The notes under the pieces were generated by a model, which was given only the letters and a program-made list of their open reading frames with translations, searched no databases and was not told the DNA's origin. From contig NC_087068.1 of the NCBI RefSeq assembly GCF_963678635.1, forward strand, positions 5,045,079 through 5,109,078: 64,000 bases of DNA. The letters are read 5' to 3'. This DNA is from Symsagittifera roscoffensis (lineage: Eukaryota > Xenacoelomorpha > Acoela > Convolutidae). The translations under genes and the position numbers were made by a program. Positions 23,701 through 32,700 of the stretch are shown one piece after another; the first letter of the stretch is position 1, and each line of letters begins with the position of its first letter.

Positions 23701-24277
23701 GAATATAAACAGCCTCTCATTATTGGATAAAACGGTGCAAGTCACACCACAAGTGATGCGGATGCTGGTTGGATTGTTAAAAAGAGAAGTGACCAGAGAT
23801 GACCCCGAGTGGACAGCAGCAGTGGCATCGCTAACAGTCAGTGAGAAGGTGAAGATCATGCCGTCCAGACGACAACACGAAGAGAACGAGAGGGATTGTA
23901 GGACAATAAATCAGCAACTAGTACCCTCAATACCCCAAGAGATTTTAACCAGTACTTCTTACGGACAGAAAGAACAGGGGAGCAGCAAGCGAAAGAAAAC
24001 CGTCACCTTTGTAGACCGGGATAAAGAGGGTGAAGAGGTAGAACACAATCTGCTGCAAGACTATTTGTCCGGGGAGAAGGATGATGAAAAGAACCAGCGA
24101 TCACAAGATCAACACCCGGGACAAGGAAATTTGTCCGGGGAGTCTGAGATAAACGAGAAAATTCCTGATGAGAAACAGGACCTAGAAAACAAGGTTTTGT
24201 CCGGGGAGTTCAGATGGATGCGAAGAAAGAACAGACATGATCTGGAGGAGAGCGCAGTCTCCAGCACAACCTCTTAG
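17721..24277 (+). pseudogene. Element A Gag-protease-RT-RNase H frame, with 1-nt shift near its start
   Basis: Translation probably began at 17721 (MSLDKSR), as in element B. In A a G run near 17849 is one base shorter, moving the first 40 codons out of frame with the 2152-codon frame open from 17819. Numbered from 17819: coiled coil about 270-400; RGG/SG-rich stretch about 420-520; retrotransposon Gag domain about 564-700; CX2CX4HX4C zinc knuckles near 767 and 819; a second coiled coil about 920-960; aspartic protease (LLDTGAVVS near 1121, ILGRDF later); reverse transcriptase about 1420-1690 with YLDD near 1606; RNase H about 1750-1875 (DTDAS, E, D, DKHQNADSLSK). Near the end LSGE occurs three times. 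A TAG at 24275 ends this frame; integrase continues in the same phase. Expression of this copy would need another start. Confidence 0.9.
24064..24208 (+). repeat. Three copies of TTTGTCCGGGGAG in the RNase H-integrase linker
   Basis: The 13-base motif occurs at 24064, 24130 and 24196, here read as LSGE. It matches the polypurine tract next to the 3' LTR (37423) and a copy at 26694 that is read in another frame. Confidence 0.85.
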
Positions 24278-26755
24278 ACGGATGATGATTCCCGAAACTC
24301 AGGAATAGACACCTATTCAGACAGGAACTCGAGTTCGGGATCCGAACTGTCAGAACTAGCGATACACACGCTACTAGTGGAAACTCGGGCAAGGGACCTC
24401 GACAGAGAAGTGTACCAGGATCCTGACAGTGATCGCTACCTAATACCAAGCGAAAGAGTCTTTGATAACGCAGCGGATGACTTAGAAACGATAGCGGTAT
24501 CGAAACGCTCGATAAGCCTGTTGCCGCAGAAAGTGGTAGTCAGGACTGATCTTCTGCCGTTTGAACAAGAAACACAACCGCTGGCGAAGATTTGGTGCGT
24601 TAAGATGAAAGAAGACACACATCAGCCCAACGAGCTGAATAGTCAGATGAGGGTCATGAAGACGTACTTGAAGGCGAGATACAGACTCTCGGACCTTCTA
24701 AGGGCGCAGAGAAATGATCGCATGACAAGCAACCTGAAAAAATGGATCGACAATGGTTCTCCGGATAAAGGGGACCTCGAGGAAGATAGTTATCGCATCC
24801 TGAGACAATACTTCATGCAGAAGGAAGGGAGGTTATATTTGAACAAGGACGGGATTGTGGCTTGCAAAAGAAGGGAGGAAGACAGAGTCCTATACAAGTA
24901 TAACGCGATAGTGTTACCGAAACTCTATCAGACAGAACTATTATTCAGATCACATGATCAGATGGGCCATCAGGGGATCAACAAAGTATATCAGAGGATC
25001 CTGAAGCGCTTTGAGTGGCCTGGGATGAAAAAGGCATGCGAGAAATGGGTAACAGCATGTCTGTCATGCCAACAAGTCAAGGATCCAAGGAAGTTGCGAT
25101 TTCCTTTACAATCGATCGAGTCGTCTGAAATCAACGAGGTGGTGCAAATAGATCACCAAAAGATATGCATGACAGACAATGGTTATAATCAGGTGCTGGT
25201 CATGATAGATCATTTCACGAAGTATGCAGAGGCCGTGCCCTGCATAACTGCCTCGGCGGAAGAGACATGCGACCACCTGATCAGTACGTGGATAGCAAGA
25301 CATGGTTGTCCGATGACATTTCAATCGGATAATGGAACAGCTTTCGTAGGAGAGCTTACGAAAGAGCTAATCAGACGCTCACAGGTCGCTCAGGCTCACT
25401 CCACGACATACCACCCTCAAACGAATGGCTTAGTGGAAAAACAGAATAGGACGTTAGTGTCGATGCTGAGAGTATGTTGTTCCAGGTACATGACCGATTG
25501 GGACAGATACCTTCCACAGGTGATGGGAGCATATAACAGCACGCAACACTCCACCACTGGAGTCAGTCCACACATGATGCTAACTGGACACGAAAAGTCT
25601 TTACCCTTAACCTTCTTCTACTCAGAATATGAGGGAAAGAAAACATCCCCACAGGTCTACGTGAGGGATGTGATCAGACGCCAACAGGAGTTGAACGATT
25701 TGTGTAGACGAAATACTCAGCAGGCACAGGCAGGGCAGAGGAAAAAATTCGACAAGAAAGCAGCTGGTGCAAAGGCTTACTCGGTGGGAGACTACGTATG
25801 GGTATTTCAGAACGTTATACCACCGAAAGGGACAAAGAAGCTCCTAAAAAAGTGGAGGGGACCCTTCATGATTACAGAGGTGCACCAGGAGGGACGCTTT
25901 TATAGACTGAGTACTGGCCGAGCCGCGCACTACGAGAACATCAAGCCACACAATCCATCGACAGAAGACTGGTTTATACCTGCAGACATGGAAGAAGAGG
26001 ATTATCTAATGATGAATCCTGCTTGTGAGGTCAATGAAAAAGGCACCAGGGAGAAGAACGATGGAAATGAAGCCGTAGAGGAAGGTACGGATACACCGCT
26101 GGACCTGGATCCAAACGAACAGATCGAAGCGGACGATGAAACCTTACCCTATGCAGAGGAAGATTGGCAGGATCCCGAACAGATAGAGGTTCCCAAGAAC
26201 TTGGAACCGGTTCTTCCGTTCACCATACAGACTCGTCAGAAGGATGGGATGAGACCAAGAAAGAAATACAATCCTTACGGTGACGACTTTGTAGTGGATA
26301 GGATAGATCTAAAGAAGATAGTGGAGGAAGTAGTGGGTCTAGAGGAGATAACTGTGCCGCAAGACATTGACACAAACGATGATCACGACGATGAGTGGGT
26401 TGACGACTGGTCGAAACCCGAGGTAGAATTCGACGATGAGCAACAGCAGTCATATGAACAAGACCTGACGAACCTGCGTGTCTTAGAGTGGCTGAATGAA
26501 ACGACCTCGGATCCAGAGGAGACTAGAGTCACGATTCAAGACGTAGATCGTGAAAGCATGAAATACATCAAGACTGAACGAGATGATCCTTCCTGGGCTG
26601 CCCAGGTGGGACGACTACTCATTCCAGCTTCTAACCTTGACTTGATACCCGGTATGCGATCGACGGGGACGTCGATGGATGTTTTTGTCCGGGGAGTGGG
26701 GGTAGGACTTACCCACACTGAGAACTTGGTAATAAAAAAATTAAGAATAGCATGA
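24278..26755 (+). CDS. Element A integrase and acidic tail (same phase as Gag-Pol)
   Basis: The frame is open from the TAG at 24275 to a TGA at 26753; the first Met is at 24377 (792 aa). Numbered from that Met: HHCC zinc-binding domain (HDQMGHQG near 192, CLSCQQ near 228), DDE core with Asp near 258 (QIDH), Asp near 317 (SDNGTAF) and Glu near 353 (LVEKQN), a GPF-type module near 494 (WRGPFMITEV), then an acidic tail. The enzyme would insert the cDNA into the host genome. In element B the same frame continues past the position of the terminal TGA, where B has CGA, so the stop here looks like a C-to-T change. No ATG-proximal promoter is evident. Either it is made by read-through of TAG, or this copy is inactive. 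Confidence 0.9.
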   Translation, partial: TDDDSRNSGIDTYSDRNSSSGSELSELAIHTLLVETRARDLDREVYQDPDSDRYLIPSERVFDNAADDLETIAVSKRSISLLPQKVVVRTDLLPFEQETQPLAKIWCVKMKEDTHQPNELNSQMRVMKTYLKARYRLSDLLRAQRNDRMTSNLKKWIDNGSPDKGDLEEDSYRILRQYFMQKEGRLYLNKDGIVACKRREEDRVLYKYNAIVLPKLYQTELLFRSHDQMGHQGINKVYQRILKRFEWPGMKKACEKWVTACLSCQQVKDPRKLRFPLQSIESSEINEVVQIDHQKICMTDNGYNQVLVMIDHFTKYAEAVPCITASAEETCDHLISTWIARHGCPMTFQSDNGTAFVGELTKELIRRSQVAQAHSTTYHPQTNGLVEKQNRTLVSMLRVCCSRYMTDWDRYLPQVMGAYNSTQHSTTGVSPHMMLTGHEKSLPLTFFYSEYEGKKTSPQVYVRDVIRRQQELNDLCRRNTQQAQAGQRKKFDKKAAGAKAYSVGDYVWVFQNVIPPKGTKKLLKKWRGPFMITEVHQEGRFYRLSTGRAAHYENIKPHNPSTEDWFIPADMEEEDYLMMNPACEVNEKGTREKNDGNEAVEEGTDTPLDLDPNEQIEADDETLPYAEEDWQDPEQIEVPKNLEPVLPFTIQTRQKDGMRPRKKYNPYGDDFVVDRIDLKKIVEEVVGLEEITVPQDIDTNDDHDDEWVDDWSKPEVEFDDEQQQSYEQDLTNLRVLEWLNETTSDPEETRVTIQDVDRESMKYIKTERDDPSWAAQVGRLLIPASNLDLIPGMRSTGTSMDVFVRGVGVGLTHTENLVIKKLRIA
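26694..26706 (+). promoter_or_regulatory. Internal polypurine-tract-like motif
   Basis: TTTGTCCGGGGAG is identical to the copies at 24064-24208 but is read as FVRG instead of LSGE. Conservation despite a different frame points to a role of the nucleic acid itself. Element B keeps it at 49988-50000. Confidence 0.6.
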
Positions 26756-27307
26756 GAAACAGGAGACTTAGAAGCAGAATCAGGCAAAGAACTTAAGAAA
26801 CCTGACATAGGCAGTGTAGTTGAGTCATATTTTAACTTACCAAATGAATATTCTAGTAACATAGTACTAACAGACAGTGATTTCATACTCACAAACAGAA
26901 CATGTGCGATAGCAATCACTGCAGACATGAGTTTTAGGACAGCGTTAACGGCAGATTTTAAGAGAGAATACAAAAACGTGGAATTCCTTTGGAAGCAAAA
27001 ACCAGGGATAGGGGGCGTAGCAGCCTTACCTCCGGCGGTGTCGCAGATACCGGGAAAATACTTATGCTTCATGGTAACGAGGGCGACAGAGAAGCAGCAC
27101 GTGGACCCAGAAAACCTAGTCTTGTCTTTGACGAGGCTGAGGGACTTCCTTGTGGAAATGGACGTGAAGGAGCTCTCGCTTCCAGTGTACGATCCAAACA
27201 GAGGAAGACTGCATCCTCGGGAATTGTACGCGCTTGTACACATGATATTCTCTGATACGAACATACAAGTATATCTACACAAGAAATATTACTTAAGTAT
27301 AGGCTGA
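26756..27307 (+). pseudogene. Macro-like (ADP-ribose-binding type) domain at the polyprotein C-terminus
   Basis: This is the same phase as the integrase, after the TGA at 26753. The first Met is at 26927 (126 aa from there), and about 57 codons precede it. The order of elements resembles TARG1/Poa1-type macro domains: a hydrophobic strand with AIAITADMSFRTAL where these proteins have an H/A-x-D-R-MGAGIA segment, then DFKREYKNVEFL, GIGGVAAL, a strand YLCFMVTRAT, a helix NLVLSLTRLRDFL, a strand VKELSLPV and a helix ALVHMIFSDTNIQVYL. Such domains bind or remove ADP-ribose. The glycine-rich loop and the usual GCGLD loop are altered, so activity is uncertain. Element B carries it too, with its own stop. 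It is called pseudogene here only because of the upstream stop. Confidence 0.65.
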
Positions 27308-27703
27308 GTGATGTGCGAGAGAGTGTTAGGCCAAAGACTAAGTTGTATGTAATATGTGATATGTGTGTTATGTTATGTTATGTTATGTGTTAGGTTATTA
27401 AGATCATGGGTAAGTAGGGGTTAGTGACCATGAACAACTAGATGACGATCTTGGGAATAGATCCGAAGTTTGGACTGTCCAATCTTAGGTCGAATTCCAA
27501 AATTTTAGAGACCAATTGATTTTAATAAATTTTAGGATAAATATCTTTTTATCTGAACTGTTTTTAAGCAAATTTTAACGATATATGTTAAGGTGAAACA
27601 GATAAGTGTGATATTCTTGATTTCTTTTCTAGATCCTGATTGATGATTTAAATTACTCACTTGAGTCAAAGAGTCGAATCAAATCAAACTTGAAAAGAAT
27701 AGA
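27308..27703 (+). other. Intergenic stretch with conserved splice-like sites
   Basis: It contains a (TTATG)n microsatellite near 27367-27387. A donor-like GGTAAGTA lies at 27410 and an acceptor-like TTTCTTTTCTAG ends near 27634, 70 bp before ORF2. Both sites persist in element B. They could bound a 5' UTR intron or serve a spliced subgenomic mRNA. Confidence 0.45.
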
Positions 27704-29758
27704 ATGGACAACTTCAACCTGGATGAATTGATGGACCTGGCAGAGGCATATGTAGGACCGATGATAGATGCGATCTATCGTCGGCTGATTGATCGAGACT
27801 TCGCTCTGGAGGACCCAGAGGTAGTCATGTTGCTGACCGCCCTGATCAACATCTTGGGGCACAACAACCGTGGGGACCGCCCCACGGAAGTCCTGTTGAT
27901 GGCAGCATATGGAGAAAGAGGATTACTAGACCGCCCAAACATGAGAGTGATGAGGTGGAGAAACGGGGCTCTCTCAGGGAGTGACTTGGCGAATGAGCCT
28001 GGATTGGGAAGTTCTAGGACTTACCAACCAGGTGAGATGCCAATGCCCTCCAAGCCCAAACCTGGGTTGACGAGAATGCATCGGGAGATGAACAGCGAGG
28101 CGACCTCGTCTGGTTCACCACTGAGAGCAGCTGTGCCACCAAAAAGGGCGAAAGTAGCACAGAAGGTTCAGACGAACCAAACCATACAAGATCTGGACGA
28201 GATGAACGATCAGCTGAGAAGTACGAAGAAGGAGCTGGACGAGATGACCAGAAGCATGCTCCAGATGGAGGAAGATCGGGACATGTGGAGAAAGTTGTTT
28301 GAAGACTGCAACAAAAAGCAGGGTCAAGAGATTGAGCGCTTAAGGCAGGAATACAAAGAGCAATCGGAGCAGGTGGCGTTGACAACGGCCGTGGAGAAAG
28401 TGATACCTGCAAGTGATATTCCTCGTGGGCAGTCCCCGATGGAGCTCTTGACGCCTCGAGAAATGAGTCAAACAACGGAGACACGGCTCCCAGCAGAGAC
28501 AAATCGAGTAACAATCCTGGATCCTAGTGACACCTTGGGTGATCCCGTCGTAGAACAGACAGTGAGGAAGCTGATAGAGACAGCTGGACGACTGGTCGCT
28601 AACAAGAATGCGCCAGGTTCCGGGGTGACTGCACCCTATGGAACGATTGACGATACGGGCAGAGTACAAATCTCCCAGACCGTGATCAGACAAGGGATAA
28701 GTAACGTGACACCACTCATGGGGAGTTCGAGAATCCCAGAGAGGAAAGCACGAAAGATGCCAGCGAAGAAAGTGTCTCGCATAATAGACGTGCAGAAGAA
28801 TAATCAATTGAAATACAATTTCACGGGAGTTCCGGAGACAGATCCGAGGGCCTGCTTCGATCGAGCTACCTGGAGCCCGGCTGTGAACCTGCAGCAACCA
28901 CCACTCGGGACATCTCATCTGATATTGGGAGACAGCTTAGTCAGAGTGCTGTCGAATTTGAGGACCTCGTGGGTCACCACGGTGATGGCCTTTGGAGGCG
29001 CGACGATAGCCCAATTATATCGGATGGTGGAACTGATGAATCCAGGGAAGATTCCCAATGTGATGATCTTAGTTGGGACGAATGACATCTCCAGAGGTTC
29101 AGACGAGCAGGAAGCACTGTGGGAGTCAATGATGGTGTGTTTGTTTACGACCCTCTGGCAGAAATTCAGTTGCGCGGTACTGACCGTTTGCACTGTGCCA
29201 ATGAATACGAGAAGCCTGACAGCATCAGGAAGAAGGCACAACGAGGGAGTCATAAGATGGAACAACATCTTGAGGAACCTAGCAAGTCGAAATGCCGGAA
29301 GAATGATCCTCATGGACTTCGAACATGAGTTGAGAGCCATAGATCAGGCCAGACTGACCACGGATGGCATCCACTTCGACAGTATGGAAGGACAAGCTTG
29401 GTTGAATCGAGTCTTCCAAGAGCGGTTTGACGAGCTGGAAGCAGAACTCTTTGACACAGGAGTGCTGAAGGAAGAAGGAACAGTGAGTGACGCGGTGATT
29501 ACCACCTTTGTGCCTCCTAGCTTGGAAACACGCTTGGGTACGGTCCCGGCCGTCACGAATTACCGGCAACAAAGCTCCGGCGAACCAGGTCGAAGAACAG
29601 ACGTACAGGATCGATTGGGAGAAGCACCGATGAGGAGGACTATTCATCCTAGGAGAAGAATGGGACCTGTCAACCCAATCGAAGAGACAGCAGGCACATC
29701 TAGATCGGACACTAGATCGGAGACGACGAGTACCAGTCGAGAGGAGAGACCTCATTGA
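27704..29758 (+). CDS. Element A ORF2: coiled-coil plus SGNH/GDSL-type hydrolase (684 aa)
   Basis: The N-terminal third is mixed and low-complexity. A coiled coil follows (about residues 163-223, LDEMNDQL ... EIERLRQEY). The C-terminal half is an SGNH-hydrolase-like domain: block I LILGDSLVRVL (about 405-415, nucleophile Ser near 409), a Gly in AFGGATI, block III LVGTNDIS (Asn near 459) and block V TTDGIHFD (Asp and His near 554-557). All four SGNH residues are present, so an esterase, deacetylase or lipase activity is plausible; the substrate is unknown. No signal peptide or membrane segment is seen. SGNH esterases are known in ORF1 of CR1-type LINEs and in some viral glycoproteins, but the context here is a gypsy element. 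The stop overlaps the ORF3 start (TGATG). Confidence 0.85.
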   Translation: MDNFNLDELMDLAEAYVGPMIDAIYRRLIDRDFALEDPEVVMLLTALINILGHNNRGDRPTEVLLMAAYGERGLLDRPNMRVMRWRNGALSGSDLANEPGLGSSRTYQPGEMPMPSKPKPGLTRMHREMNSEATSSGSPLRAAVPPKRAKVAQKVQTNQTIQDLDEMNDQLRSTKKELDEMTRSMLQMEEDRDMWRKLFEDCNKKQGQEIERLRQEYKEQSEQVALTTAVEKVIPASDIPRGQSPMELLTPREMSQTTETRLPAETNRVTILDPSDTLGDPVVEQTVRKLIETAGRLVANKNAPGSGVTAPYGTIDDTGRVQISQTVIRQGISNVTPLMGSSRIPERKARKMPAKKVSRIIDVQKNNQLKYNFTGVPETDPRACFDRATWSPAVNLQQPPLGTSHLILGDSLVRVLSNLRTSWVTTVMAFGGATIAQLYRMVELMNPGKIPNVMILVGTNDISRGSDEQEALWESMMVCLFTTLWQKFSCAVLTVCTVPMNTRSLTASGRRHNEGVIRWNNILRNLASRNAGRMILMDFEHELRAIDQARLTTDGIHFDSMEGQAWLNRVFQERFDELEAELFDTGVLKEEGTVSDAVITTFVPPSLETRLGTVPAVTNYRQQSSGEPGRRTDVQDRLGEAPMRRTIHPRRRMGPVNPIEETAGTSRSDTRSETTSTSREERPH

Positions 29759-29760
29759 TG
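29756..29760 (+). promoter_or_regulatory. TGATG stop-start overlap
   Basis: The TGA of ORF2 overlaps the first ATG of ORF3. This layout is typical of termination-reinitiation. It is not kept in element B, where the site reads TGATATG after a 10-bp insertion. Confidence 0.6.
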
Positions 29761-32700
29761 TGGTCGCGATCCATACCGTCTCCCTGGCATATATACAAAG
29801 ACGAACTAATGAAGCTGGATCTCCAGAGAGTAAGCTTCATCGAAGATGCAAGGAGGATGCTGAATGGAGCGATGCTATCCGTCAGCAGATTGTACTCGAT
29901 AACCGGCGTAGACTGGTTGATAGCCGCTAGCATAAATTTCAGCTCCACGACGGCCTTGAGATTTGCTGACTTGGAGGGACTGCCCTCTAACAACACGATG
30001 GGACCAGTGAATGCGAGACCGTTGCAAGATGTAAGACTGAATCATGATGAAGGGAATCGTGAAGAGAGACCAGGAAGATTCCTGACGACGAGAGCGCCGA
30101 TTGGACAACACGTGAAGATATTCAGGCAGCTGACGACACCCCCTGGTCATGTGAAGGAAAGAGTGTACCCAAAACTAGTGAACCAAGATGGTGATGCCCA
30201 GAGATATGGCGGATTGACAGCGATAAAGAAAGATGAAACCATCTTCGCCGCCTATGACAAAGCAGAGATGAGGAAGGCCAAGATTATGGTAGTAGCGAAT
30301 TCAGAGTTCGTGTACACTTCCAAGTCTTTGTTTTGGCCGGACATCATAATGTTGGCAGCGGTCGACCTAGACCTATTGCAATCAGTATCTTTGGCTATAG
30401 GGGTACAAAGGCAGACGGACATGAACCCAATTACGATTGTGTTTGCTGGCATCAATGACCATCTACACAGTAGAGGTTTTCTGAGCAGACTCAGAGATCC
30501 TACAACAGCAGAGAACGCTGTATGGCCAGCGATAAAAGACATCCTTGAGTCGATGGGTGAAATGGTGGATGCGACGAAGGAGGGGTCATTCATTAAAGTG
30601 GCGTTGAGAGTAGTATTCGCGGTATCTCCGGGATATGCACATCTCCCGGATGGACTGAAATTCGTGTATGCAATTGTGGCCTTACTCTTGGAAGGAAAAT
30701 ATGATGTAATCATATCAGCTCCGAATCGCCTGATAGAAATGGAGAATCTGAGGCCACTTAAGTCTGAACTGCCTGCAGTATGGTCAGATATCTCAAACGC
30801 GATGAGAGGATTCAAGGACCACGCGCTACACATGTTAGTGTTGGACGAAGTGCTGGGGTTGGAACTGTCCAATTTCAGTCGACAACTCAAACTGAAACCG
30901 GGAATAGACGACGACCATCGAGAGATCACGGCGATGTCCAACGACTTATGGTTCCGAGCAATGGAAGTGGCAAGTGAAGACAACAGAAGAAAAAATTTAC
31001 TAGAGACGAGAGCTCATCTGGAGGCGATGGTTCTGAGAACCAAGCCGGAAGCCAACCAGTGGCTCCACTTGAACCCTAGGGTAGCGGCATTGGGTGCAGA
31101 TGCTTTTCAGCAAGGCCCTGTAATGATCACGAAGATACATGCCTACTTGTTGAAGAAGGTGAACCTGGCGGAAAATGCCGGAGAAAAGACCGCTGAGTTT
31201 GTGAACAGAATGTGTCAGATTACTCTCGAAACCTTCTGGACCCAGGAAGTGAAAGGACAGGAGGGCTTTGAAAGGACAGACAGCATGCTAGAAGGGTTGG
31301 GAGCCGGATGGACCGCGTCCTTCTTGGCAAAAATTTACCCGAAAGTCTCGCACTATTTGATAAAGGAATTCCTCCAAGCGGTAGTGAGAGTATCGATAGT
31401 GGAACTAATAGCCTTGTTCGTGACATTCGGAGCGGAGAGTTTCGTGAAAGGACCGGCGATACTGCTCACCGATGGAATACAGAACCTGCGGCTAGATGGA
31501 CTTCTGACATTGATCGCAATTACCCACGGAAACTTGGGAGGACTAATGAAACTGGCACGTTGTCCAGAGGAGATGAAAGAGAGAGTGAGGAACTTGGATA
31601 TGAAGAAATCCACGGACTCGTGGAAAAAGATAAGAGACCTGAGACACACTCTTATCCAATATCTCTTACAGCAAAATCGCTTTGGAACGGGAGAAGACGA
31701 GACGATTGAAAGAGAGGAAGATGTTAGACGACATGTTGGAGGCATGCCGCTATTAACGGATCTGAGCTTGGCTATGAGAACCGATCCCTTGGCGCTGATC
31801 AGAGGAGTCACGGAGTTCGTGACAGTGATCTATGGACCAGCAGTCACGTTTGCGTTCCCTGACGCTAAAGTGGAAGCATATAGGAGGTCGGTGCTGCACC
31901 TGAACCTCATATCGGCAGTGGACGGTAGTACACTGAACTGGTGTGAGCAGAACACATTGCGGGAGCTCATGAGTGAAGATCTGTTATTTGCGAAAATATC
32001 GGAGCCAGAGATGACAGTCATCAATTTTGACGATCACTTCCGTGACCGCATGGGAGAAGTAGAAAGAGGACACATCGAGGTGTTTCCAAAGCTTTGGAAT
32101 CTGAGGCCCTATGACAAAACGAATGGTGAAATAACCAGAGTACCTCGTCTCACTGCAGCATATCACAAAGTGAGAGAAGAGACGAAGGACTGGTGCGATT
32201 ACAAGAAGCTACCGGAGGCAATCCCTGAATTCCCTCTGATAAGAAGGATGTTGCTCGGAGCAGTCTCCGTGGTACAAACTCCTAGGTTGAGAGCATTCGA
32301 AACCAATGAAAGGAGAGTAGGGAATTTCGTGGGAACGATGGATCCATACTTCGTAGGGAGAAATGCCGCCGTGTTACAGTACACACGATTTGCATACACG
32401 GATCAAGCGACGAGAAGGCGAATAAGCAACGCCGCGACTCCCAAGCCTGGAAGATTTGATGAGGAATGGAAGGGGTTAGGTTTAGCTCCGATGAGGATGA
32501 GAGGCAGGACCGAATTGCCTGAAGCCTCATTAATCCTGACTAGTGTAAAACAGGAGATGAAAGTGGGAGGAATACTGCAGACGAGAACCTTCCTAGCACC
32601 CTTCGGCTGCGAAGAAATCAAAGTGGTCCATGGAGAAGAGCCAGATAAATCGGCCGGTACATTGCTCATACCGAGATTCCAGGAAGAAGCCGACAATGAC

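Noticed and set aside
27367-27390. (TTATG)n as telomere-like repeat
   Set aside because: Only a few units, in the middle of an element, and also present in copy B at the matching place; a plain microsatellite.
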